Part shown: one piece after another, positions 26,059 through 34,247 of the stretch
Layout: each line of letters begins with the position of its first letter
Position numbering within the stretch: position 1 is the stretch's first letter
Origin: Spirochaetaceae bacterium UBA5556
GTDB lineage: Bacteria > Spirochaetota > Spirochaetia > Treponematales > Rectinemataceae
Direction: 5' to 3'
Assembly: GCA_002425765.1 (NCBI GenBank)
Contig: DIMW01000011.1
Coordinates: forward strand, 62,001 to 126,000
Length of the DNA: 64,000 nucleotides
Notes under the pieces: model-generated
The model's input: the letters and a program-made list of their open reading frames with translations, nothing else
What the model was told of the DNA's origin: nothing
Database searches by the model: none
Translations under genes and position numbers: made by a program

Positions 26059-26997
26059 TCATTTTCCTCCGGGGACAGCCTGAAGCAGCGCCTGCCCCAT
26101 GCGGGAAAGATTTTCGAGCCAGTCTTCGGCCAGTGGATCTATCGGCACCACCGCCGCGCCGATCGCGCCCGCCACAGCCTTCGCCGCGCTCTCCGAAAAC
26201 TGAGCCTGCGTGAACACCGCCCTGGCCTTCTCTTTCTTCGCGAGATCGACGAGCGCCACGAGTTCCTTCTGCGTAGGCTCTTTCCCTCCGAGCTCCACCG
26301 CGACCTGCGTGATATTGAACATATCGAGGAAATAGCCGAATGCCGGGTGATAGACGAACACCCGTGAGCCCGAAAGCGGGGCGAGCTTGGCCTTGAGTGA
26401 AGTGTACACGGCATCGATCTCTTTCATGTATTGTTCATAGTTCGCCTTGTACACCTCTGTTCCCGCCGAGTCACGGGCAATCAGGGTATCCTTGATCAGC
26501 GCGAGCTCCGCCCTGGCCTGCTCATAGCCGAGCCATGTGTGCTGATCCCGATTGGTGAGCGCGGGGTCGACATGCCCGCCCACCGATTCACCGTCGGTTT
26601 CCTGTTCGCCGGGACGCAGTGTGCGGAATTTGACGTTTTTGGTCACATCGACGATCGCGAGCTTCGGATACATGGCGCTCACCTTGGGTCTGAGGGAATA
26701 TTCGAAATCGACACCGATGGAAAACCAGACTTGCGCATTGCCAAGCTCGAGGAGCTGGCGCGGAGACGGTTCGAATGAATGCGGGCTCGATCCTGGAGGC
26801 ATGATGAGCGTGACGCCTACCCTGTCTCCAGCGATGCGATTTACCCATTCCTGTATCGGAGGGATGCTCACCGCGACAGTGAGCACCGGCTTTTTCGGCT
26901 GCGCGAAAGACACCCCAGCCGCCGCAAGCACAAAAAACAGCGCGAGAAAAGCCTGCGAAAATCTGCGTGCACCCGCCCGACGATATAAGTAAGCCAT
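26059..26997 (-). CDS. znuA: Zinc-binding periplasmic protein ZnuA-type
   Basis: A 312-residue metal-binding protein of cluster A-I. Signal peptide cleavage is after AAAGVSFA (about residue 31). Likely metal ligands are the histidine in PGSSPHSFEPSPRQL, one in DQHTWLG and one in VFVYHPAFGYF. A short charged loop in the middle (RPGEQETDGESVGGHVDP) with one histidine replaces the long histidine-rich loop of E. coli ZnuA. It captures zinc (or manganese) in the periplasm for ZnuBC. ATG 26997 has GAGGAG upstream; the frame extends 24 codons further into the promoter region without meaning. Confidence 0.9.
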   Translation of the reverse strand: MAYLYRRAGARRFSQAFLALFFVLAAAGVSFAQPKKPVLTVAVSIPPIQEWVNRIAGDRVGVTLIMPPGSSPHSFEPSPRQLLELGNAQVWFSIGVDFEYSLRPKVSAMYPKLAIVDVTKNVKFRTLRPGEQETDGESVGGHVDPALTNRDQHTWLGYEQARAELALIKDTLIARDSAGTEVYKANYEQYMKEIDAVYTSLKAKLAPLSGSRVFVYHPAFGYFLDMFNITQVAVELGGKEPTQKELVALVDLAKKEKARAVFTQAQFSESAAKAVAGAIGAAVVPIDPLAEDWLENLSRMGQALLQAVPGGK

Positions 26998-27024
26998 ACA
27001 ATACTCCTCAATTATATACAAAAA

Positions 27025-27039
27025 TGCAAATGATTTGCA
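27025..27039. promoter_or_regulatory. Candidate Zur operator, downstream copy
   Basis: Perfect 15-bp palindrome TGCAAAT-G-ATTTGCA, between the -10 region and the znuA start. It shares the TGCAA-N5-TTGCA core with the larger palindrome 40 bp away. Confidence 0.7.
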
Positions 27040-27040
27040 A

Positions 27041-27069
27041 AATATACTACAAAGACTTATAATTTGCAA
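27041..27069 (-). promoter_or_regulatory. Probable znuA promoter
   Basis: On the reverse strand TTGCAA (27064-27069) is separated by 17 bases from TATATT (27041-27046). The -35 lies inside the large palindrome and the second palindrome begins two bases past the -10, so a repressor bound at both sites would block polymerase. Confidence 0.6.
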
Positions 27070-27087
27070 GTGACTTGCAAATTATAA
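27057..27087. promoter_or_regulatory. Candidate Zur operator, 31-bp perfect palindrome
   Basis: Arms TTATAATTTGCAAGT and ACTTGCAAATTATAA are perfect complements around a single central G at 27072. The centre lies 40 bp from that of the smaller palindrome (27032). It sits between divergent znuA and the rubrerythrin-like gene, so it could regulate both. Confidence 0.78.
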
Positions 27088-27145
27088 AGAGTCCCCATAA
27101 GAGGATGTTTTGTAGTATGATATATAAGAGAGTAAGGAGGCTTTC

Positions 27146-27640
27146 ATGGACGAACTCATGCAGGCGTTAAAAAATGCCATGAAGAGTGAAATCGATAGCG
27201 TGACCATCTATTCCGAAGCCGCGCTCCGCGCCGAAAGCGATGTGGCACAATTCTTCGCGAGCCGCGCGGAAGAAGAAAAACGTCATTACAATTGGCTATT
27301 GAGTTATTATAAAGAATTGTTGGGCGGACAGATGCCCACCATAAACCTCGCCGCGGAAATTCAGGCGAGCCCGCATAAAAGTCCCATTTTTAGTCAGGAA
27401 TTCCTTACTCGGGTCGCTTCGGATCGCCATATCAGCGCCGCGGTTTCGAGCGCCGTTCTGCTCGAGCTGAACGCTACCCAACACTATCAGAAAATGGCCG
27501 ACCTCGTAAAAGAACCACACCTGAAGGCTTTCTTTCATTCCCTTTCCGAGTGGGAAAGCCGGCATTATGAAGAATTACTGAAAATTCAAGAGGATTCGCG
27601 ACATTACTGGTTTGAGGAGCAGAATTTCGAGCCCTTCTAA
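27146..27640 (+). CDS. Rubrerythrin/ferritin-like diiron protein
   Basis: A 164-residue four-helix-bundle protein. Diiron-type ligands appear as two ExxH-type repeats: the glutamates of SEIDSVTIYSEAALRAE with RAEEEKRHYNWLL, then LLELNATQHYQKM with WESRHYEELL. This spacing matches rubrerythrin-like ferritin-fold proteins, which reduce peroxide or handle iron. The C-terminal rubredoxin domain of true rubrerythrin is absent. It therefore needs a separate electron donor or has another role. ATG 27146 has AAGGAGG upstream. It is divergent from znuA across the palindromic region and overlaps the LacI-family gene tail to tail by four bases. Confidence 0.82.
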   Translation: MDELMQALKNAMKSEIDSVTIYSEAALRAESDVAQFFASRAEEEKRHYNWLLSYYKELLGGQMPTINLAAEIQASPHKSPIFSQEFLTRVASDRHISAAVSSAVLLELNATQHYQKMADLVKEPHLKAFFHSLSEWESRHYEELLKIQEDSRHYWFEEQNFEPF

Positions 27641-28638
27641 CCCAGCGTCCGGACCGATTCGCGCTCCACAATCGTCGCCGTAAAGAGCTCGGCCTTACCC
27701 TGCATATGGTCCCGCGCGATCCATTCGCAGACCAAATCGGCACTTTTTTTGCCCATCTCGAAGATCGGCTGACGCACCGTCGTGAGTCCTGGCGTCGTAA
27801 ACGCGGAGATGTCGATATCATCCAGGCCTATCACGCTCACATCTTCGGGGACCTTAAGCCCCGACTCATAGAGGGCTTTTATCGCGCCGATCGCGAGCTC
27901 GTCGGTCACCGCGAATACCGCCGTCAAGGGCTGTTTCCGCTTTATCAGAGTGAGCATGCCTGTACGGCCCGCCTCGGGATTATAGGCGGGCACGCGCACC
28001 GTCAGATCCGGGCTGTAGGGAATGCCGTGCGCGGCGAGCGCCTTCCTGTAGCCATCCTCGCGCTGGCGACCGAAGCTGAAATGTTCGCCGGTAATAAACC
28101 CGATATTGCGGTGTCCCCGCTGGATGAGGTATTCGGCCGCGAGTTCTGCCGAGGCTTCCTCCTCGATGTGGACGGCCGGAAAGCCGAACTCTTCCTTTTC
28201 AAATGTGCAGAGGGCGACAGGAAGGTTTCTTTCCTGAATGTATTGATAAATTATAGGGTTATCGAGCTCATGGATAAAAATGATGCCATCGAGAGTCTCG
28301 CTTTTCAGACGGCGAAGAAACGCCTGCTCACTCGAATCCGACCACCGGAGGAAGAAGAACTGGGTCTTGTAGCCATGCTGTTCGAGGAAGAACTCCATCG
28401 ACGCAAAGAGCTGCCTCTGGAACATATTGAACAGATAGGGAATAACCACGCCTATCGTAAAACTCCGCTGGAGGACCATTGACCGGGCGACATGATTCTG
28501 TACATAGCCTTTTTCTTTGACGATGTCGAGCACACGCTGGCGCACTTCGGCGCGCACGTATTCGCGCTCGTTGAGCACGCGCGACACCGTCGAGGGAGAG
28601 ACACCGGCAAGCCGTGCGATGTCTTTTATGCTTGTCAT
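27637..28638 (-). CDS. LacI-family transcriptional regulator
   Basis: A 333-residue repressor. The N-terminal HTH is SIKDIARLAGVSPSTVSRVLNE with the hinge KGYVQNHVARSMV. The periplasmic-binding-like core (about 60-333) has TIGVVIPYLFN, the block DGIIFIHELDN and AVTDELAIGAIKALYESGLKVP. It should bind a sugar or related metabolite. It is divergent from the MFS transporter gene at 28770, with an operator-like palindrome between them, so it probably controls that transporter. ATG 28638. Confidence 0.92.
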   Translation of the reverse strand: MTSIKDIARLAGVSPSTVSRVLNEREYVRAEVRQRVLDIVKEKGYVQNHVARSMVLQRSFTIGVVIPYLFNMFQRQLFASMEFFLEQHGYKTQFFFLRWSDSSEQAFLRRLKSETLDGIIFIHELDNPIIYQYIQERNLPVALCTFEKEEFGFPAVHIEEEASAELAAEYLIQRGHRNIGFITGEHFSFGRQREDGYRKALAAHGIPYSPDLTVRVPAYNPEAGRTGMLTLIKRKQPLTAVFAVTDELAIGAIKALYESGLKVPEDVSVIGLDDIDISAFTTPGLTTVRQPIFEMGKKSADLVCEWIARDHMQGKAELFTATIVERESVRTLG

Positions 28639-28657
28639 ATATCACTATCATAGCTTC

Positions 28658-28671
28658 TGAAAAGGTTTTCA
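28658..28671. promoter_or_regulatory. Candidate LacI-family operator
   Basis: TGAAAA-GG-TTTTCA, six-base perfect arms, lies 20 bp upstream of the lacI-family start and about 100 bp before the MFS start. The shape matches LacI/GalR operators apart from a non-palindromic GG centre (usually CG). Confidence 0.55.
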
Positions 28672-28769
28672 TCTAGATGATTATGCTACTTATTTGTGGA
28701 AAAATAACAAAATGGGGTTGGGCCCCTCTCATTGACGCGGACAGGGAGCATGTCGCACAATATGCAATC

Positions 28770-29975
28770 ATGCTTGTAGAAAAACGCTTTCTCCCTCTTT
28801 ATATAGGTCTATTCAGCATATTCGCATTATTCGGCATCTCGATGACCGTCATCGGCGCCACACTGCCCAAAATTTTCGCGGATTTCGGATGGTCCTACAC
28901 GACCGCCGGGGCGGTCCTCGCGGCGGGCTCGATCGGTTATTTCCTCTCGACCTATCTGGCGGGCATCCTCCTTTCGTCCGTGGGCTTGCGTCTCACCATA
29001 AGCGTGGCGCTCCTTCTCGTTTTCAGCGGGCTCGAATTTTTCGCCGCGACGCCGATTCCATGGCTCAATATGCTTCTCTATTTTATCATCGGCATTGGAC
29101 AGGGGGGTATTGAATTATCGGTCAACTGGTCCACACTCCGCATGGAAGGACCAGGCGGCGGCCGCGCGATGAGCCTTATGCACGGCGCGTTTTCTATCGG
29201 CGCCTTTGTGGGGCCGCTCATCATCGCGATACTGATCAGCGCGCATCTGCAGTGGACGCTGATCTATAGGGGCATCGGAGTATTGTTCCTGGCCATCGCC
29301 ATATTTCTGCAATGTATGCCCCTCTCGGCACTCGGCAAGGACAAGGGTCACACGCCAGGCAGTTCGAGGCGGGACCTGTTCCGCCATCCGGCATACTGGC
29401 TCGGTTTTTTTGCGCTCTTTGCCTATGTCGGCGTCGAGATCGGTATCTCGAACTGGGTGGCGGAATATTTCGTGAGTGTCTTCAACGTGCCGATACCGAC
29501 CGGCTCATTTATGGTCTCGCTGTTCTGGGCGGGCCTGCTTGTGGGGCGATTTGGCGCTCCATTCTTTCAGACCATCATAAAAAGGGAAAAAATTCTCATA
29601 GCGCTATCTGTGCTTATGGCGTTCTCGGTGATTGCCCTCGCGGCAATCGGCTTTGTGGACAATGGAAGAATCGCCGGCGCAATCGCGGGTATGGTCGTTG
29701 TTTTCGCGGGGCTCGGTTGTTCCATAATTTATCCGAATGTCATGAGCATCATTGGAGATCTCTTCCCCCACACCCAGAGTGAAGCCGTAGGCTTTGCCGC
29801 CATGGGAGGAGGCTTGGGCCAATTTGCTTTTCCCTATCTGATGTCGGCGATCTCTGCGGCATGGGGCATCAGGATGGGGTTTATGATGTACGCGCTCTTT
29901 TCACTCGTCGTGGTGGCGCTGAACGTGGCGCTGATTCGCGCTGAAAAACAGGGAGGTATTGCGAAAGACGCATGA
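28770..29975 (+). CDS. MFS transporter, FucP/sugar-type
   Basis: A 401-residue twelve-helix major facilitator protein. Helix 1 begins FLPLYIGLFSIFALFGISM. Other blocks are GAVLAAGSIGYFLSTYLAGILLS in helices 2-3 and the block GIGQGGIELSVNWSTLRMEG in helix 4. A late block is SEAVGFAAMGGGLGQFAFPYLM. The arrangement resembles fucose/glucose/galactose symporters. The frame opens at 28677, but the first 31 codons are not membrane-like, so ATG 28770 was preferred; no strong ribosome-binding site settles it. The stop overlaps the next gene by four bases (ATGA). Likely regulated by the divergent LacI protein; the sugar is unknown. Confidence 0.82.
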   Translation: MLVEKRFLPLYIGLFSIFALFGISMTVIGATLPKIFADFGWSYTTAGAVLAAGSIGYFLSTYLAGILLSSVGLRLTISVALLLVFSGLEFFAATPIPWLNMLLYFIIGIGQGGIELSVNWSTLRMEGPGGGRAMSLMHGAFSIGAFVGPLIIAILISAHLQWTLIYRGIGVLFLAIAIFLQCMPLSALGKDKGHTPGSSRRDLFRHPAYWLGFFALFAYVGVEIGISNWVAEYFVSVFNVPIPTGSFMVSLFWAGLLVGRFGAPFFQTIIKREKILIALSVLMAFSVIALAAIGFVDNGRIAGAIAGMVVVFAGLGCSIIYPNVMSIIGDLFPHTQSEAVGFAAMGGGLGQFAFPYLMSAISAAWGIRMGFMMYALFSLVVVALNVALIRAEKQGGIAKDA

Positions 29976-31054
29976 AATACATGAAATATGCGGCTTTCTT
30001 GTTTATGCTGTGCGTAGGGTCCATCCCCGCCCTCTTCGCCGATAAAGGGCAGATGTGGCCTGTCCCCGTCAATCTTTCCGAGCCATCCCAAAACGCCATC
30101 ATCCTTCACAACAAAAAAGACGAGATCCTCATCCTCGGAACCACGCTTCAGGCCGACCGGGAGGCTGATATTCTGGAGTTCATTCCTTTCCCTTCTGAAC
30201 CAAAGGTGAGTACCCCTCAGGGCGACCCCTTTAAAGCGGCCGACAGGCTCATCAAAGCTAAAGGCTTGCAGTTTGTCGAACAATCGAAGGGCCAGGTTGG
30301 GCCTTCTGCCGTATCGGTCGTATTTGAAGGGAAGCTCGGCCTTCACGATGTCACGATTGTGCGGATACTCGATATTTCAGGTTTTGCGGATTGGGTGCAC
30401 GCGTTTTTTAGAAACAAGGGTATCGCACTCGCGCTGAGCCTCGACGCGGCGGTAGAGAATGCCGACGACTATGTGAAGCGGGGTTTTTCCTATTTTGTGT
30501 TCGACTATGTGCGCCTTGGCTCAAACCCCGAATCAATCGCTCCTCTTGTGTATCAATTCGCGTCGAGGCAGCTCTATTATCCGTTCAAGACCTCCAACAT
30601 TACAGGGAAGGAAGGCACCGCCAATCTCATTCTGATCCTGCCGGGGTCGCTCGGATTATTACAAGACCGTTCGGACATCAGAGCGTTACAGGCTGTCTCC
30701 AACTCCTTGTTCGATTGGGATTTAAGTTCATCTGCCAAGCTGTATCCCCAGGAACTTGCGGATATCGTACCGGAAGCCCAGAAATTCTTTGTGGGGCAGA
30801 AGATGTATCTGCAGGTGCTGCGATATGCTGGCCCCTACTCTTTCGAAAATGATCTTTTATTTGACATATCCAATATCGCGCCTTTTGCATACAGACACAT
30901 TCTCTACACGCCGGATTATGGAAATCCTTTGGGAGGGAATTATTCACTCGTCGGTAATCTAAGCAAAGATGAACTTGCGGATATCGCCGAGGCGTACAAA
31001 ATCGGGGCAAACTCATGGTTCTTCGATCCGGAGATACTCTCTCTCATCCAATAA
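29972..31054 (+). CDS. Exported protein, weakly DUF2330-like
   Basis: A 360-residue protein with an N-terminal signal peptide (KYAAFLFMLCVGSIPALFA, cleavage near residue 23). The mature N terminus WPVPVNLSEPSQNAIILHN and the following EILILGTTL resemble DUF2330-type exported proteins, where EPxQ-A-I and EEILIL blocks recur. This match is from memory and weak. It also has repeated aromatic strands (VPEAQKFFVGQKMYLQVLRY). No catalytic motif is evident. It overlaps the MFS transporter stop by four bases and is followed after 13 bases by another exported protein, so the three are one operon. A role in surface carbohydrate handling is possible; function unknown. Confidence 0.6.
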   Translation: MKYMKYAAFLFMLCVGSIPALFADKGQMWPVPVNLSEPSQNAIILHNKKDEILILGTTLQADREADILEFIPFPSEPKVSTPQGDPFKAADRLIKAKGLQFVEQSKGQVGPSAVSVVFEGKLGLHDVTIVRILDISGFADWVHAFFRNKGIALALSLDAAVENADDYVKRGFSYFVFDYVRLGSNPESIAPLVYQFASRQLYYPFKTSNITGKEGTANLILILPGSLGLLQDRSDIRALQAVSNSLFDWDLSSSAKLYPQELADIVPEAQKFFVGQKMYLQVLRYAGPYSFENDLLFDISNIAPFAYRHILYTPDYGNPLGGNYSLVGNLSKDELADIAEAYKIGANSWFFDPEILSLIQ

Positions 31055-31067
31055 ACGGAGGCTCTTT

Positions 31068-32084
31068 ATGAGAAATCATATATGGAACAGGGCGTCTTTT
31101 CAAATTAACACTATGCACAGAATGACAACGGCTACTATGGTACTGACGCTTTTGCTCTGCGGCCAGCCCCTGATCGCCCAAACCCAGACACCATCGCCCG
31201 ACAATCCGAATCCCGATGAAACTATGCTCAAACCCGCACTGATGAGCGCGACCATGCGCGCAATCGGGTTTGAGATCCAGATGTATGAGATAAGGCTGAA
31301 GGCGGCGAAAAACGGCCCTGGCGATCCAGCGAATGTTCCTGTCTTTGAGGCGAAAATTGCCGCGCTGAAGGACGAGCTTGCGTATACCTCGCAGATGGCA
31401 CCATCTGACTTCGCGTTGCCGGCCAAGGAAGTGGTGAACGTCACGGTGACACAGCCCTACACCTATGGTTCGATGCTTGAAGTCGACAATATGACACGAT
31501 CCGGACCCTTCTATCATGTCACGGGAATCACGAACGATGATTTTTCGCTTCTGCAACCGGGTAAAAAATATACCCTGACAATCTATATTGTGCGGCCGCG
31601 CGACTATGTGTTGCCCTTTGCCGAGGATGCGTATGTATACGTCCAGATCGGGAATCAAGCTGCGGGCGCCCCTCAGGCGGGCGCCGACCAGCAATTCATC
31701 CCGGGGAATACCGTGCCCGGCGCTCCCCCAGCCGCACAGCCCAGTCCCTCCTTTGGCATTCTTTCCTTAAGTCCCCGTCAGCCTGGCCAGGAGATCCTCC
31801 TCGCTCTCAAGCTCGTCTCAGACTCTTTTACGATTCGAACCGCAAGCAATGGCTGCACCTTCAAAAGTTCATTCAGGGTCGAAATCCGCAAAACAGAAGG
31901 AATCTCCTCAAAATTGCCGCACTATACTCTCACCATTTACCGCATACAGCCGGACGAATGCAAAATGATCGTCTATGATGGTGTCGAAACAACCTTCGAT
32001 CTAGCGAAGGACCTGGGAATCGAGGGTCCTTGCACGTATTCGGTGACGAACTGGGTGTATAGGAGCATCGGACAGATTCGGTGA
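31068..32084 (+). CDS. Exported protein of unknown function
   Basis: I do not recognise the family. The 338-residue product has an N-terminal hydrophobic segment (TTATMVLTLLLCGQPLIAQTQT, part of a signal peptide with cleavage near residue 39). A proline-rich linker (about 195-228) follows. The C-terminal third is beta-rich with HYTLTIYRIQPDECK and a cysteine pair in GPCTYSVTNW. An internal repeat is suggested by KYTLTIYIVRP and HYTLTIYRIQP about 125 residues apart. ATG 31068 is chosen because ACGGAGG precedes it; the frame upstream to 30969 is a shadow. It follows its upstream neighbour by 13 bases. Confidence 0.65.
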   Translation: MRNHIWNRASFQINTMHRMTTATMVLTLLLCGQPLIAQTQTPSPDNPNPDETMLKPALMSATMRAIGFEIQMYEIRLKAAKNGPGDPANVPVFEAKIAALKDELAYTSQMAPSDFALPAKEVVNVTVTQPYTYGSMLEVDNMTRSGPFYHVTGITNDDFSLLQPGKKYTLTIYIVRPRDYVLPFAEDAYVYVQIGNQAAGAPQAGADQQFIPGNTVPGAPPAAQPSPSFGILSLSPRQPGQEILLALKLVSDSFTIRTASNGCTFKSSFRVEIRKTEGISSKLPHYTLTIYRIQPDECKMIVYDGVETTFDLAKDLGIEGPCTYSVTNWVYRSIGQIR

Positions 32085-32168
32085 CTTCGGAGGCAGCGAC
32101 GTTACCTGCGCGGCGGCACTGCCAGGGACATTGTACACTCATTCGAAATAGCTCATAAAAATTATTTC

Positions 32169-32197
32169 TTGACAGAAGATCGAGTCTTATCTATAAT
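32169..32197 (+). promoter_or_regulatory. Consensus sigma-70 promoter for the hutP-like operon
   Basis: TTGACA (32169-32174), a 17-base spacer, then TATAAT (32192-32197): a perfect match to consensus. Transcription from about 32204 gives a leader of some 87 bases ahead of the hutP-like gene. Such a strong promoter fits an operon regulated after initiation. Confidence 0.85.
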
Positions 32198-32290
32198 AGT
32201 GTTTCTGTATAGAGAATAAGTGAGTTAGTGATACACAGTCTACAACGCGGTCACCGAGCAACAGCGTGCCGAAAAGTTGAAAGGATGCAT

Positions 32291-32713
32291 ATGGATTTCA
32301 GCTTTAAACGGACTGGGAAGATTGCTACTCTCGCGGCACTTACCGATGAAGAAGAAGAAAAAAAGATCAAACAGGAATTAGCAAGCGATCCCCATTATCG
32401 GCTTGCGATAACGGTTGTCTCCGGAATTTCCTCGGAGGTCAAACAGAATTTCGTAAAATCGATTATCGGTTGTGCCCTGCAGAACAACATCATCGTCAAA
32501 TCCTCAGGAAATATACACGCGGTTGTTCATGCCGCTCTCGACGCATTGAACGGTGTGGTTCATCAAGTTCCGGCCGACTCCAGCCTCAAACTGAAAGTTG
32601 CAATCGTATCTGATGGGAAATGGATCGCAGTTGCAATCTATGGCGATTCGGCATTCTATCCGATGACGAATCATGAGCGTTCGAGTATGAGCATGATGCA
32701 TCTGGCGGATTGA
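32291..32713 (+). CDS. hutP: HutP-like RNA-binding antiterminator
   Basis: A 140-residue homologue of HutP, which in Bacillus binds L-histidine and Mg2+ and then UAG-containing RNA to prevent termination ahead of the hut genes. The match covers the core: SSGNIHAVVHAALDALNG aligns with the HALYHATMEALHG region, and WIAVAIYGDS with DWIAVSLYG. The C-terminal MSMMHL aligns with GINHI. The three Bacillus metal ligands His73, His77 and His138 correspond to His76, His80 and His137 here. ATG 32291 follows AAAGG; ATG 32285 is two codons upstream. No histidine-degradation genes are nearby: the following genes encode a CoA-transferase, a BKACE enzyme and a transporter. The ligand could therefore be another molecule, or the pathway product could resemble histidine metabolism. 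Confidence 0.82.
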   Translation: MDFSFKRTGKIATLAALTDEEEEKKIKQELASDPHYRLAITVVSGISSEVKQNFVKSIIGCALQNNIIVKSSGNIHAVVHAALDALNGVVHQVPADSSLKLKVAIVSDGKWIAVAIYGDSAFYPMTNHERSSMSMMHLAD

Positions 32714-32730
32714 ATCGGGGAAACCGCTGG

Positions 32731-32842
32731 TAGACCGCGAATAGCATATAAGAAAAGAGTATAGATAAATTAGTAAAAACCGTGAAATTCCGTAGTGTAG
32801 TAGTGGACTTTGCACCTTCTTGTTAGTGACTGAGTGAATTAG
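32731..32842 (+). promoter_or_regulatory. UAG-triplet-rich segment, candidate HutP-type binding region
   Basis: Nine TAG triplets occur at 32731, 32742, 32762, 32771, 32793, 32798, 32801, 32824 and 32840. The last group reads TAG-N5-GAG-N5-TAG (32824, 32832, 32840), with even 8-base spacing, just before the CoA-transferase start. HutP recognises repeated NAG (best UAG) triplets. No T-run terminator is visible, so any control may be on translation. This assignment is inference. Confidence 0.45.
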
Positions 32843-32867
32843 CGTACTCCATTCTCGGGAGACTGTG

Positions 32868-34109
32868 ATGCCTGATGCACTCAGTGGTTTAGTCGTTGTG
32901 GATTTAACTCATGTACTTGCCGGCCCCTATTGCACGATGGTCCTTGCGGATCTCGGAGCGGATGTAATAAAGATCGAACCCCCCCATACAGGCGATGATT
33001 CAAGAGCATACGGTCCCTTCATAGAAGAACAGAACGGAGGCGGAAGACGGTACAGCGGATACTATATGAGTATCAACCGTAACAAGCGGAATATCTGTCT
33101 CGATCTGAAAACAGCGTGCGGGAAAGAGATACTCCGTGAAATGATTAAAAAGGCGGATATCGTAGTCGAAAATTTCCGCCCCACGACCATGGAGAAGCTC
33201 GGATTCTCATTCCACGAACTCCAATCCATCAATCCGGCAATCATCTATTGTTCGATCTGTGGCTTCGGACATGACACTCTTCCTGAATATTCTTCCAGGC
33301 CAGCCTACGATATGATAGCCCAGGCCTTCAGCGGATTGATGAGCATGACCGGACCTGTAGGAGGGCCTCCTGTCCGGGTTGGCTCATCCATCGGGGATAT
33401 CCTGGCCGGGTATCAGGCGGTCATCGGAATCCTCGCGGCACTCAGGTACCGTGAAAAAACCGGTGAGGGGCAGCATGTCGATATATCGATGGTCGACGGT
33501 CTTGTCTCCGTTTTGGAGAACGCCGTGGTGCGCTACACGATCGATAAAGAGGTGCCGGCACCCCTGGGCACCGCTCATCCGACTATAACCCCGTTTCAGG
33601 CCTTCATGGCCGCCGATGGGAAATGGATCGTCATCCCGATAGGGAATGACGCTCTCTGGCAGACATTCTGTACCACTATCAGACGCGATGACCTGTTTTC
33701 CAATCCCGAGTACCTCACCAACGATCTCCGGACCGAACATAGGGAAACGCTTATTCCGATTATCGAACGAGAGATGTTGAAACACACGGCACAGGAATGG
33801 ATGGAAATTCTGGATGCCCACGGTTTGCCGTATTCCCCCATCAACAGCATCGATACCGTCGTGGCCGATCCCAATCTACGGCACAGAAACATGATCGTGG
33901 ATATCGATCAGCCCAGAGTCGGCACAATCACGATGACGGGGTCTCCCTTCCGGATGGACAAGACACCCGGATCGATAAGAACTCCCGCACCATTTCTTGG
34001 GGAAAACACAGTTGAGATCCTCGAACAATATCTGGGATATGACCGTGAAACGATATCCAGCCTCATAAATGAACGAGTAGTATTCACCGCCGATTGCGAA
34101 GATGAATAG
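32868..34109 (+). CDS. CaiB/BaiF-type (class III) CoA-transferase
   Basis: A 413-residue class III CoA-transferase. The N terminus SGLVVVDLTHVLAGPYCTMVLADLGADVIKIE is split across the standard CoA-binding fold. NRNKRNICLDLKT and VVENFRPTTMEKLG follow. The catalytic aspartate is expected in SRPAYDMIAQAFSG near residue 155. Such enzymes move CoA between organic acids (formyl-CoA/oxalate, carnitine, phenyllactate and similar). ATG 32868 follows GTG 32865; GGGAG lies upstream. It is next to a BKACE enzyme and an OFA-type transporter, so it likely activates or recycles CoA for an imported acid. Substrate unknown. Confidence 0.9.
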   Translation: MPDALSGLVVVDLTHVLAGPYCTMVLADLGADVIKIEPPHTGDDSRAYGPFIEEQNGGGRRYSGYYMSINRNKRNICLDLKTACGKEILREMIKKADIVVENFRPTTMEKLGFSFHELQSINPAIIYCSICGFGHDTLPEYSSRPAYDMIAQAFSGLMSMTGPVGGPPVRVGSSIGDILAGYQAVIGILAALRYREKTGEGQHVDISMVDGLVSVLENAVVRYTIDKEVPAPLGTAHPTITPFQAFMAADGKWIVIPIGNDALWQTFCTTIRRDDLFSNPEYLTNDLRTEHRETLIPIIEREMLKHTAQEWMEILDAHGLPYSPINSIDTVVADPNLRHRNMIVDIDQPRVGTITMTGSPFRMDKTPGSIRTPAPFLGENTVEILEQYLGYDRETISSLINERVVFTADCEDE

Positions 34110-34216
34110 AATTTCATTTCGGCACGGCCCGTTAAGGAAAGGATATGCCACCGTGCCAGAAGGAGGTAATGGAAAATGGAATAGAGAAGAATCCAAACAG
34201 CCTGGGTATTATTGGA

Positions 34217-34247
34217 TTTTTTCAAAAATCTTCGGTTTTTGAAAAAA
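34217..34247. repeat. AT-rich 12-bp perfect inverted repeat
   Basis: TTTTTTCAAAAA and TTTTTGAAAAAA flank a seven-base loop TCTTCGG, between the CoA-transferase and BKACE genes. It is A/T-only apart from one pair, so weaker than a standard terminator, though it could form an RNA hairpin or be a protein site. A 30-codon frame (34169-34261) with AGGAGGT only one base before its ATG runs across it; I do not call it a gene. Confidence 0.5.

Noticed and set aside
32750..32867. Intrinsic terminator for HutP-type antitermination
   Set aside because: No stem followed by a T-run was found; only a weak CTCC/GGAG pairing near the ribosome-binding site.
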